From Streptomyces sp. 1331.2 (lineage in GTDB: Bacteria > Actinomycetota > Actinomycetes > Streptomycetales > Streptomycetaceae): a stretch of DNA of 64,000 nt. This document shows, in pieces, positions 24,050 to 32,199 of the stretch (positions within the stretch are counted from its first letter, which is position 1; each line of letters begins with the position of its first letter). Under the pieces are notes generated by a model. That model was not told where the DNA came from and ran no database searches. It saw only the letters and a list, made by a program, of their open reading frames with translations. Location of the stretch: assembly GCF_900199205.1 (NCBI RefSeq), contig NZ_OBMJ01000001.1, positions 5,759,001 through 5,823,000 on the forward strand. The letters are read 5' to 3'. The position numbers and the translations under genes are program-made.

Positions 24050-25771
24050 TCAGAGGAAGTAGAGGCGGCTGAGCGAGACGCTGTCGGCCGGTTCGGAGCG
24101 CAGCGGCGAGCCGTCCAGGGAGACCAGCCCGGTCTCGGTGACCTCGACGTGGCCGACGCGGGCGTTGCGCACCATGTCGCGCGGCCCGATGCCGCGGGTG
24201 CCCCGGACGCCGACGCGGCGGCGGCGGGTGGGCAGCCCGTCGGCGGGGCGGTCGAGGTAGGCGCCGTCGGCGGCGGCCTGGGCGACGAAGGCCACCGAGA
24301 TGTCGGCGGCGGTCGCGCCGTGGGCACCGAACTGCGGCCCCAGGACGAGGGGTTCGCAACGGTCGGTGGAGGCGTTGGGGTCGCCGACCACGCCGTACGC
24401 GGGGAAACCGGCCTTGAGGACGAGCTGCGGCTTGGCGCCGAAGTGGTCCGGGCGCCAGAGCACGATGTCGGCGAGCTTGCCGATCTCGATCGAGCCGACC
24501 TCGTGCGAAAGGCCGTGGGCGATGGCGGGGTTGATGGTGAGCTTGGCGATGTAGCGCAGCACCCGCTCGTTGTCGTCGCCGTTCTCCGTCGTCCCGTACG
24601 AGCCGGCGCCGTCGAGCGGGCCGAGTTCGGCCTTCATCTTGCCGGCCATGGCGAAGGTGCGGCGCACCGTCTCGCCGGCCCGGCCCATGCCCTGGGCGTC
24701 GGAGGAGGTGATGCCGATGACCCCGAGGTCGTGCAGCACGTCCTCGGCGCCCATGGTGCCGGCCCGGATGCGGTCGCGGGCCATCGCGGCGTCGCCGGGC
24801 AGGTCGACCTTGAGGTCGTGCGCGGAGACGATCATGCCGAAGTGCTCGCCGAGCGCGTCCCGGCCGAACGGCAGGGTGGGGTTGGTGGAGGAGCCGATGA
24901 CGTTCGGCACGCCCGCCATCTTCAGCACGTTGGGGACGTGGCCGCCGCCGCAGCCCTCGATGTGGAAGGCGTGGATGGTCCGGCCCTCCAGCACCTTCAG
25001 GGTGTCCTCGACCGACAGGCACTCGTTCAACCCGTCGGTGTGCAGGGCGACTTGGACGTCGTACTCCTCGGCGACCCGCAGTGCGGTGTCCAGCGCGCGG
25101 GTGTGCGCGCCCATGTCCTCGTGCACCTTGAAGCCGGACGCGCCGCCCTCGGCCAGGGCCTCGACCAGCGGGGCCGCGTCGGAGGACGAACCGCGGCCCA
25201 GGAAGCCGATGTTGACCGGCCAGGCGTCGAAGGCGTTGAAGGCGTGGCGCAGCGCCCACGGGGAGTTGACGCCGACGCCCCAGACCGGGCCGAACTCCTG
25301 GCCGATGATGGTGGTGACGCCGGAGGCCAGCGAGGCCTCCATGATCCGCGGCGAGAGCAGGTGGACGTGGGTGTCGATGGCGCCGGCGGTGGCGATCATG
25401 CCCTCGCCGGAGACGATCGTGGTGCCGGTGCCGACGACCACGTCCACGCCGTCGAGGGTGTCCGGGTTGCCGGCCCGGCCGATCGAGGCGATCCGGCCGC
25501 CGATCAGACCGATGGACGTCTTGCGGATGCCCTGGATCGCGTCGATGACCAGGACGTTGCTGATCACGACGTCGCAGGTGTCGCGGACGGCGGCGGGCTT
25601 GAGGTGCAGGCCGTCGCGGGCGGTCTTGCCGAAGCCGGCCAGGAACTCGTCGCCGGGCGCCTGGGAGTCGGACTCGACCCGGACGATCAGGCCGCTGTCG
25701 CCGAGCCGGATCCGGTCCCCGGCGCGCGGGCCGTGGACGGAGATGTAGTCGTGCGGGGTGATCGCACTCAC
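24050..25771 (-). CDS. ureC: Urease-like amidohydrolase, alpha subunit
   Basis: A 573-residue urease alpha-type protein. All expected nickel ligands and catalytic residues are present with a constant offset of two from Klebsiella numbering: H135, H137, carbamylated-type K215, H217, H244, H270, H318 (equivalent of H320), R334 and D358. The flap cysteine (C319) is alanine here (A317), and several pocket neighbours differ (HEDMG for HEDWG, HTDGLN for HTDTLN, GCGGGHVPN for GAGGGHAPD). The GTG start overlaps the gamma-beta gene by four bases. No ureD, E, F or G gene lies in the window. Activity on urea or on a substituted urea is possible; see findings. Confidence 0.92.
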   Translation of the reverse strand: MSAITPHDYISVHGPRAGDRIRLGDSGLIVRVESDSQAPGDEFLAGFGKTARDGLHLKPAAVRDTCDVVISNVLVIDAIQGIRKTSIGLIGGRIASIGRAGNPDTLDGVDVVVGTGTTIVSGEGMIATAGAIDTHVHLLSPRIMEASLASGVTTIIGQEFGPVWGVGVNSPWALRHAFNAFDAWPVNIGFLGRGSSSDAAPLVEALAEGGASGFKVHEDMGAHTRALDTALRVAEEYDVQVALHTDGLNECLSVEDTLKVLEGRTIHAFHIEGCGGGHVPNVLKMAGVPNVIGSSTNPTLPFGRDALGEHFGMIVSAHDLKVDLPGDAAMARDRIRAGTMGAEDVLHDLGVIGITSSDAQGMGRAGETVRRTFAMAGKMKAELGPLDGAGSYGTTENGDDNERVLRYIAKLTINPAIAHGLSHEVGSIEIGKLADIVLWRPDHFGAKPQLVLKAGFPAYGVVGDPNASTDRCEPLVLGPQFGAHGATAADISVAFVAQAAADGAYLDRPADGLPTRRRRVGVRGTRGIGPRDMVRNARVGHVEVTETGLVSLDGSPLRSEPADSVSLSRLYFL

Positions 25772-26478
25772 GAGGGCACCTCCGAGTCGTCGAAGCTGGT
25801 CAGGTAGCCGGTCGCGCGGGCCTTCGCGAGGGCGGACTCTTTCGCGCCGGGCGCGTCCAGGGGGCCGTCCACGAGCCCGGCGAAGCCGATCGCGACCCGT
25901 TCGCCGCCGATCGGCACCAGGCCGACCTCGACGGTGGCGCCCGGGTCGAAGCGCACCGAGGAGCCGGCCGGGACGGCGAGGTGGGTGCCGTAGGCGGCGG
26001 CGCGGTCGAAGGCGAGGCGCGGGTTGGCCTCGAAGAAGTGGAAGTGCGAGGTGACCGAGATCGGCACCCCGGAGGTGTTGTGGACGGGGAGCAGCAGGGT
26101 CTCCTCGACCGGATCGTAGCCGGCGCCGTCGCCGATCAGCGCGCCGCCGGGGGCCTCGTCGCCGAGTGAGCCGGCGCCCTTGAAGGGATCGTTGACGACG
26201 GCGAGGCGGGTGCCGTCCTCGAAGACGGCCTCGACCTGGACGACGGTGACCACGTCCGGCACGCCGGGCAGGACGTCGTCGGCGGTCAGCACGGAGCGGC
26301 CGGCCTCGATGGCCTCGGCCAGGCGCCGGCCGTCGCGGGCGGCCTCGCAGACGGTGTCCGCGATCAGGGCGGTGGCCTCGGGGATGTTGAGGCGTACGCC
26401 CCGGGCTCGGCGGGCGCGGGCCAGTTCGGCTGCTGTGAAGATCAGCAGCCGGTCCCGCTCGGTGGGGGTCAGTCGCAC
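25768..26478 (-). CDS. ureAB: Urease-like gamma-beta fusion subunit
   Basis: A single 236-residue protein joining the urease gamma subunit (residues 1-100: LTPTERDRLLIFTAAELARARRARG, the IADTVCEAARDGR region and DDVLPGV) to the beta subunit (PVHNTSGVPISVTSHFHFFEANPRLAFDR, VPAGSSVRFDPG, VELGLVPIGG-type end). Fused gamma-beta subunits are known in some actinobacteria and Helicobacter. It uses GTG at 26478 and overlaps ureC (GTGA), so the two structural subunits are made together. A dyad 67 bases upstream is a candidate operator. Confidence 0.92.
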   Translation of the reverse strand: MRLTPTERDRLLIFTAAELARARRARGVRLNIPEATALIADTVCEAARDGRRLAEAIEAGRSVLTADDVLPGVPDVVTVVQVEAVFEDGTRLAVVNDPFKGAGSLGDEAPGGALIGDGAGYDPVEETLLLPVHNTSGVPISVTSHFHFFEANPRLAFDRAAAYGTHLAVPAGSSVRFDPGATVEVGLVPIGGERVAIGFAGLVDGPLDAPGAKESALAKARATGYLTSFDDSEVPS

Positions 26479-26544
26479 GGTTCCTCGCTCGCGGTTGCCG
26501 GGGGAGGGGCGGCTCGGGTACTCGAAGCCTTCCGGATGATGTTA

Positions 26545-26555
26545 GAACGCCGTTC
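26545..26555. promoter_or_regulatory. Dyad upstream of the urease-like operon
   Basis: GAACG-C-CGTTC, a perfect dyad flanked by TTA and AAAC, lies 67 bases upstream of the operon start in an AT-richer patch. It resembles operators of TetR-class regulators and is a candidate control site. The core differs from the palindrome array near the tetR gene. Confidence 0.45.
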
Positions 26556-26947
26556 AAACATCTGGGGTCATTGAACCCGGACCGGGCCGCCCTGTCCAGC
26601 CTTGCCGGTCCGCGCGGGTTCGGCTCCCTGGGCGGGGGAGGGGGGTGAGGGCCCCGGCGTGCGGCGGGGGCGCGCAGCCGGGCGCACGGCTCGTACGGGC
26701 GCCGGGTGTGCGCGGAACCGAGGGGCGGTGGCTTCGAAAACGGCCGCTGCGCTTCGCAAACCTGTCCGGCGCGGGCAGTTGGATCACGCGAACCTCCCCG
26801 TGCCCCTTTCACCCCACGTGATCGGACGCACACTGTTGCAAACGCCGTCAACTGGGCATGAGGATTGGTGGTCAGATCGAGGGGGCCACCCGGCCGGTGG
26901 GGGATCCGGAGGCGGGGGCCCGGATTCCAGGGCGGGGGAATGTGGTG
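26556..26947. other. Intergenic region upstream of divergent ATPase gene
   Basis: About 390 bases without a convincing gene. A promoter for the plus-strand gene is plausible: TTGCAA (26836-26841), 18 bases, then GAGGAT (26860-26865), placing the start near 26872. Sequence 26858-26947 is open in frame with the next gene but has non-coding third-position composition. I see nothing else. Confidence 0.4.
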
Positions 26948-27562
26948 ATGGACGGTCAGTCGCGATTCCCGCGGCAGCGGACGAGTTCGGGCGACGCCTA
27001 CCGGTCCGGGCCGGCCCAGGGCCCGGTCGGCGCCGCCGGCACGACCGGCCCGGCGGGTACGGCCGGCACGAGCGCCACGGCCGGTCCGAGCAGCCCGGCC
27101 GGTACGGGCGGCACGAGCGGGACGGCCGGAGCGACCGACACGGCCCTGCCGGGCGCGCCGGCCCCCGGCTGTGCGCTGCACCGGCGGCTGCACCTCGCGC
27201 TCGACCCGGCCGACCTGGTCGCGGTGGGTGCCGTCCGGCGGCGGCTGCGTTCGGCGCTGAGTCACTGGGGGGTGCCGGAGCTGTCCGACACCGCCGAGCT
27301 GCTCTCCTCCGAGCTGGTCACCAACGCTCTGGTGCACACCGGCAAGGGCGCGGTCTTCGACGCGGTGCTCGGCTCGGACCACCGGCTGCGGATCGAGGTG
27401 CACGACGGGACGAGCCGGCTGCCCGGCCGTCGGCGTGATCCGGAGGCCGAGTACGCGACCTCGGGGCGCGGGTTGCTGCTGGTGGAGGCGCTCGCCGACG
27501 CCTGGGGGGTGCAGCTGAGAGGCGACGGCAAGGTCACCTGGTTCGAACTCACCCTGCCCTGA
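26948..27562 (+). CDS. GHKL ATPase-domain protein (anti-sigma-factor-like)
   Basis: A 204-residue protein with a low-complexity Gly/Ala/Thr N-terminus (about 70 residues) and a C-terminal histidine-kinase-like ATPase domain. Motifs visible are ELLSSELVTNALVHT (N box), EVHDGTSRLPG (D-x-G) and SGRGLLLVEALADAWGV (G2). This is the small serine-kinase/anti-sigma type (RsbW/SpoIIAB-like) abundant in streptomycetes. The domain is strikingly similar to the C-terminal domain of the next gene, suggesting duplication. ATG 26948 follows a GGGGGAA site; an in-frame ATG at 26858 is possible but lies upstream of the likely transcription start. Confidence 0.85.
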   Translation: MDGQSRFPRQRTSSGDAYRSGPAQGPVGAAGTTGPAGTAGTSATAGPSSPAGTGGTSGTAGATDTALPGAPAPGCALHRRLHLALDPADLVAVGAVRRRLRSALSHWGVPELSDTAELLSSELVTNALVHTGKGAVFDAVLGSDHRLRIEVHDGTSRLPGRRRDPEAEYATSGRGLLLVEALADAWGVQLRGDGKVTWFELTLP

Positions 27563-27894
27563 GTCCGGCAGACCCCGTCCGACCCGGGCCGACTCCGGCC
27601 GCTTCGGGTCCGGTTCCCGCGGTCGTACGATTGTTCGCAACCGATTGATTCGCTGTCGAAGGAAGCCCTGAACAGAAGGCGGAGCGGAAGATTTCCGGCC
27701 CGTCGGCATTGCCGCTCGACGGAACATTGGCCAGGATGGTGGGACTGTGTGTCCACGTGCGGGAAGCAGCGGGGAGACCGAACCTCGACTGACCACCGTC
27801 CGCCGGCACCGTCCCATCCAGCACGACCCATCACATCGCCACGCGGCCCGGCCGGACGGTCGGCGCGGTCCGCCACGGCAGCGGCAGGAGCAGC
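27563..27894 (+). other. Intergenic region before the SpoIIE-type gene
   Basis: 332 bases, locally AT-richer (27630-27740) than the genes around it. An AGGAG site sits at the right end for the next gene. I see no clear -35/-10 pair, no strong hairpin and no RNA gene. The AT-richer stretch is the likeliest place for the promoter. Confidence 0.35.
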
Positions 27895-30255
27895 ATGCCC
27901 ACTGAGCCCGAGTCGCCGGGGCCGGCGCTCCCTTCCGGCACGTCCGCCGCCGAGCCGCGAGTCGCCGAGCCGCGAGTCGCCGAGCCGCGCACCCCAGAGC
28001 CCAGGACCGCAGAGCCCAGGACCGCAGAACCCAGGACCGGAGAGCCGCGCGCCGTGGAACCCAGGACCGTAGAGCCCCGGCCGCCCGCCCAGCCGACCCG
28101 GCGGACCTCCGCGATGCGCCCGTCCCCCAGCCTCGCCGCCGCCCGCCTGGCGCCCGTGCTGTCCGGCGGACTGCCGCCCGCCTCCGCCGACACCATGCCG
28201 GACTGGCTGGAGCCGGCGATGGCCGCCAACGGCATCGGCTCCTTCGACTGGGACATCCGCCGCGACGTCCTGGAGGGCGACCAGCGCGCCTGCACGATCA
28301 TCGGACTGGAAGGCTCGGCGCTGGGCCGCTTCGACCGCACCGCCGCCTCCTTCCTGGCCCTGCTGCACCCCGAGGACGCGCCGGTGGTGCGTCGCCGGGT
28401 CGAGCGCGCGGTGGCCGAGCTGGGCCAGTGCGGCGCCTACTACCGCACCATCGGGCCGAACGGCACCATGCGCGCGGTGCGCTTCCGCGGCCGGGTGCTC
28501 GCCGACGCCTTCGGCCGCGCCTCCCGGATGGTGGGCTTCGTCTGGGACGCCACCGTCGAACTGCACAAGCGCGACCACGCCGACCGGATGGCCCTGCTGC
28601 GCGAGGAGCGCTCCCGGTTCATCAAGGAGGCGGCGCGCGCCCTCTCCGAAGCCGTCACCGTCCGTGACGTGGCACGGGTCTTCACCGAACTGCCGCTGCC
28701 CGGGCTGCCGCCGGACGGCCTGGTGCTGGCCTCCTTCGAGGCCGGCCGGGCGCAGATCCTCGGCGCCTCCGGCTACCACGCCGAGGCGCTCGCGGTCTGG
28801 GACCGCACCGTGCTGCCGAGCGGCCACCCGGCCGCCGAAGCGCTGCGCCACCGCACCCCGGTGTTCGTCTCCACCCGCGAGGACTTCCGCGGCCGCTACC
28901 CCGAGGTCTGGAAGCAGGCCGACCGCACCGGCCGCGGCTCCTGGGCGTACCTGCCGCTGGTGGCCAGCGGCCGGGCGATCGGCGTCTGCGTGGTCAGCTT
29001 CGACGACGAGCGCGAGCTGGACGCGGACGAGCGCACCCTGCTGACCACCCTGGGCGGGCTGGTCGCCCAGTCGCTGGCCCGGGCCCGGCTGCACGACGCC
29101 GAGCACGAGCTGGCGGCCGGCCTGCAGCGGGTGATGCTGCCGCGCACCGTCCCGTCCGTGCCGGGCGTGACCACCGCCGTGCGCTACCTCGCGGCCGGCT
29201 CCGGCCTGCAGATCGGCGGCGACTGGTACGACGTGGTGCCGCTGCCCGGCGGGCACGTCGGCCTGGTGATCGGCGACGTCCAGGGCCACGACGTGCACGC
29301 CGCCGGGATCATGGGCCAGCTGCGGATCGCGCTGCGCGCCTACGCGGCCGAGGGCCACCCGCCCGCCGCCGTGATGGCCCGCGCCTCCCGCTTCCTCGCC
29401 GACCTGGACACCGACCACTTCGCGACCTGCACCTACGCCGAGGTCAACGTCGACTACGGCGTGGTGTACGCCGTACGGGCCGGCCACCTCGACCCGGTGG
29501 TGCGCCGCGCCGACGGCACCGCCGCCGTGGTGCCGGTCGCGGGCGGGCTGCCGCTGGGCATCGACCCGGACCAGGAGTACCGGGTCACCCGGTTCAGCCT
29601 GGACCCGGGCGAGACCGTGCTGCTCTGCACCGACGGCCTGGTCGAGGCGCGCGGCATGGACCTGGACGAGGGCGTGGCCCGGCTGACCCGGGCGCTGGCA
29701 CGTCCGCTGCCGTCCGCCGCGCAGGCGCCCCGCGACCCGCTGGAGGAGCTGGCCGACCGGATCGCCTCCCAGGCCGCCGACTCCAGCGAGCGCGAGGACG
29801 ACATAGCGCTGCTGCTCCTGCGCTGGGACGGCCCGGCGGGCGGCCTCGCCGCGCAGCAGCTGCGCCGCCGGATCGGCCAGGCCGACCTGGCCCGGGTCGC
29901 CGAGGTGCGGGCCGAGCTGCGCGACGCGCTGCGCCGCTGGGGCGTCGCCGAGTTCATCGACACGGCCGAACTGCTCTCGTCCGAGCTGGTCACCAACGCC
30001 ATCCGGCACACGGACCGTGACGCCATGTTCACTGCGCGCCTCTACCGGGAGCCGGAGGCCGACGGCGGGCGGGCCCGGCTGCGGGTCGAGGTGGAGGACG
30101 AGTCGGACCTGTGGCCGACCCGCCGGACGCCGGGCGAACAGGCCTCCTCCGGGCGCGGCTTGATGCTGGTTGAGGCACTGGCGGACGCCTGGGGCGTGGA
30201 GCCGCGCGGATCCGGCAAGCGGATGTGGTTCGAGCTCAGCGGGGCGGCAGCTTAG
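27895..30255 (+). CDS. PAS-GAF-SpoIIE phosphatase-GHKL ATPase signalling protein
   Basis: A 786-residue multidomain regulator. Residues about 18-62 are nine tandem five-residue repeats (AEPRT-like). A PAS-like sensor follows (GIGSFDWDIRRDVLEGDQRA to VGFVWDATVELHKRD), then a GAF domain (EAARALSEAVTVRDVARVF to LTTLGGLVAQSLARARL). Next is a SpoIIE/PP2C serine phosphatase (GLQRVMLP, GGDWYDVVPLPGGHVGLVIGDVQGHD with the metal aspartates, LLLCTDGLVEAR). The C-terminus is a GHKL ATPase domain (ELLSSELVTNAIRHT, SGRGLMLVEALADAWGV). It probably adjusts the phosphorylation of anti-anti-sigma factors, combining phosphatase and kinase in one chain. The signal is unknown. Confidence 0.93.
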   Translation: MPTEPESPGPALPSGTSAAEPRVAEPRVAEPRTPEPRTAEPRTAEPRTGEPRAVEPRTVEPRPPAQPTRRTSAMRPSPSLAAARLAPVLSGGLPPASADTMPDWLEPAMAANGIGSFDWDIRRDVLEGDQRACTIIGLEGSALGRFDRTAASFLALLHPEDAPVVRRRVERAVAELGQCGAYYRTIGPNGTMRAVRFRGRVLADAFGRASRMVGFVWDATVELHKRDHADRMALLREERSRFIKEAARALSEAVTVRDVARVFTELPLPGLPPDGLVLASFEAGRAQILGASGYHAEALAVWDRTVLPSGHPAAEALRHRTPVFVSTREDFRGRYPEVWKQADRTGRGSWAYLPLVASGRAIGVCVVSFDDERELDADERTLLTTLGGLVAQSLARARLHDAEHELAAGLQRVMLPRTVPSVPGVTTAVRYLAAGSGLQIGGDWYDVVPLPGGHVGLVIGDVQGHDVHAAGIMGQLRIALRAYAAEGHPPAAVMARASRFLADLDTDHFATCTYAEVNVDYGVVYAVRAGHLDPVVRRADGTAAVVPVAGGLPLGIDPDQEYRVTRFSLDPGETVLLCTDGLVEARGMDLDEGVARLTRALARPLPSAAQAPRDPLEELADRIASQAADSSEREDDIALLLLRWDGPAGGLAAQQLRRRIGQADLARVAEVRAELRDALRRWGVAEFIDTAELLSSELVTNAIRHTDRDAMFTARLYREPEADGGRARLRVEVEDESDLWPTRRTPGEQASSGRGLMLVEALADAWGVEPRGSGKRMWFELSGAAA

Positions 30256-30438
30256 ACGGTCCCCGGGCAGCGCCCGGGCAGAAGGTGCGGCCCTGGACGA
30301 AACGCGGTCGCGGGTGCGAACCTGAAGACAGGTCACGCGCCCCGGCGCGTCCCGGCAGCCGACGAGGGTGTGTGGCTCGGGCTCGGGCTCGCCGACCCGA
30401 GGCGGGCAGCCACGACCACTGCCGACGAGGATCACGCC

Positions 30439-32073
30439 ATGGTGTCGATCTTCCATCACCACACCGACGGCGAGGCCGTCGCGTCCCCCACGATCCCGCT
30501 GCCGCCCCCGCAACGGCAGCCGGTCGAGCCCCGCTACGCCCCCGAGGACGTCGCCCGCCTCCCGCTGATCTACGTCCGCGGCTTCGCCGGCGGCACCAGC
30601 GGCATCGACAAGCAGGTCGACGACCCGTTCTACGGCTTCAACGACGGCTCGACCCACATCCGGGTCGGCGGCGACGGCACCGCCCAGTACTACCAGTTCG
30701 AGAGCCCGCTGCTGCGGCTGTTCGCCGAGGACGGTTACCACCCGCTGGTGGCCGGTGACCCCAAGTCGTACCTGCGCTCCTGCGCGGCCGGGTCGGTGGA
30801 CCCGGCGACCGTCTGGATCCACCGCTTCTACGACGCCTCCGCGGACACCTTCGGCAGCCGGGCCGTCGACTTCGACATCGAGGCGGCGGCCAGGGACCTG
30901 TACGAACTCGTCCGGCTGGTCCGGGAGAAGACGGGCGCGGAGAAGGTCGACCTGATCGCCCACTCGATGGGCGGCCTGGTCTGCCGCAGCATGCTGCAGA
31001 AGTGGTCCTACGACAGCTTCGGCGACTTCCGGCCCACCGTCCCCGGAAAGGACCTGGTCGACCGGCTGTTCACCTACGGCACGCCGCACGGCGGGATCAC
31101 CTTCGCCGTCGGCGGCGGCCTGCTCGACGAGTTCATGGAGGACCTCGGCCCGGTCGGATCCGACATCTTCTCGCCCGAGATGATGTACGGCTACCTGGTG
31201 CCGGGCGTCGAGTACGGCACCGAGGCCCCGGAGGGCTGGCAGGCGAACCGGATCCCGCCCGAGGTCTTCGACGTCGACCGCGTCTTCTGCGTCGTCGGCA
31301 CCGACCCCGGCGACTACGGCCCCTCCCGGAAGGTCGTCGGCCCGCAGAGTGACGGCCTGGTGGCGATCCGCAACGCCTGGGTGGAGGGCGCGCACCGGGC
31401 GTACGTTCACCGCTCGCATTCCGGTCGCTACGGTCTGGTCAACTCCGAGGAGGGGTACCAGAATCTGCGCCGCTTCCTGTTCGGCCGCAAGCGGGTGGCG
31501 ATCGAGCTGGCGGGCCTGGACCCCGACCCGTCCGAGGTCGACGGCCGGCGCTCCTTCTGGCAGGGCGAGCTGCAGCTGTCGGTCCGCGGGCTGCCCGTGG
31601 TGCTGCACCAGCAGCTGGCGGCGCACTACTGCCCCGTCCTGCTGCAGTCAGGGCCCGAGGGCGCCGCCGTCCCGCTGACCACCGTCTTCCTCCTCGATCC
31701 GCTGTTGTCGCCCGCCGACGGCGGCAACGGGCCGGTCTCGCCGCCGTCCCGCTACGCGCTGCACCTCAAGGTCTCCCGGCTGACCGAGGAGCACGGGCTG
31801 CTGTTCTGGCGCGACCACCTCGCCCAGACCGCGGACTGGGACGACACGTTGATCGTCGACGTGGGGCACGAGAGCGACGACCCCAAGGGCGAGCTGCGGC
31901 TCTGGGCCGTCTGGAACTCCCAGCTGCCGACCGCGATCGCCGACCGCGACCCCGTGGGCACCAGCCCGCTCGACCCGGAGCAGGACGCGGTGACGGTGCC
32001 CCTGCCGCCGAGTGCGGGCCGGCTCCTCGGGGCCGACGCGGCGCTCGTCCTCCGGCCCGCGGTCTGGGAGTGA
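30439..32073 (+). CDS. Alpha/beta hydrolase, lipase/acyltransferase-like
   Basis: A 544-residue cytoplasmic protein (no signal peptide). Residues about 40-350 are a lipase-type alpha/beta hydrolase: PLIYVRGFAGG (oxyanion region), the nucleophile elbow VDLIAHSMGGLVCRSML, then LFTYGTPHGG, and VHRSHSGRYGLVNS with a probable catalytic histidine. The last 190 residues form a beta-rich domain I do not recognise. ATG 30439 follows GAGGA; the frame is open further upstream (30370), but without a ribosome site. The substrate is unknown; the PGAP1/lecithin-cholesterol-acyltransferase-like lipase group is the nearest match. Confidence 0.82.
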   Translation: MVSIFHHHTDGEAVASPTIPLPPPQRQPVEPRYAPEDVARLPLIYVRGFAGGTSGIDKQVDDPFYGFNDGSTHIRVGGDGTAQYYQFESPLLRLFAEDGYHPLVAGDPKSYLRSCAAGSVDPATVWIHRFYDASADTFGSRAVDFDIEAAARDLYELVRLVREKTGAEKVDLIAHSMGGLVCRSMLQKWSYDSFGDFRPTVPGKDLVDRLFTYGTPHGGITFAVGGGLLDEFMEDLGPVGSDIFSPEMMYGYLVPGVEYGTEAPEGWQANRIPPEVFDVDRVFCVVGTDPGDYGPSRKVVGPQSDGLVAIRNAWVEGAHRAYVHRSHSGRYGLVNSEEGYQNLRRFLFGRKRVAIELAGLDPDPSEVDGRRSFWQGELQLSVRGLPVVLHQQLAAHYCPVLLQSGPEGAAVPLTTVFLLDPLLSPADGGNGPVSPPSRYALHLKVSRLTEEHGLLFWRDHLAQTADWDDTLIVDVGHESDDPKGELRLWAVWNSQLPTAIADRDPVGTSPLDPEQDAVTVPLPPSAGRLLGADAALVLRPAVWE

Positions 32074-32085
32074 CCGCGGGAGACC

Positions 32086-32107
32086 GGCCCCCGGAAGGCC
32101 GGGGGCC
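32086..32107. terminator. Bidirectional terminator hairpin
   Basis: Perfect 9-bp stem GGCCCCCGG-AAGG-CCGGGGGCC, 13 bases after the lipase stop and upstream of the convergent DUF2637 stop. Confidence 0.75.
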
Positions 32108-32199
32108 TGGCCGGTCGGCCCGACTGCGCCGGTCGGTGCACCTGTGCCGGTCGGTACGCCTGTGCCGGCTGACCTGCCGACGCCGGCCAGCACGCGGCG

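Noticed and set aside
24050..25771. Inactive urease because the flap motif differs
   Set aside because: With the constant two-residue offset the catalytic histidine (H318) and all metal ligands are in place; only the flap cysteine is changed, which is not proof of inactivity.
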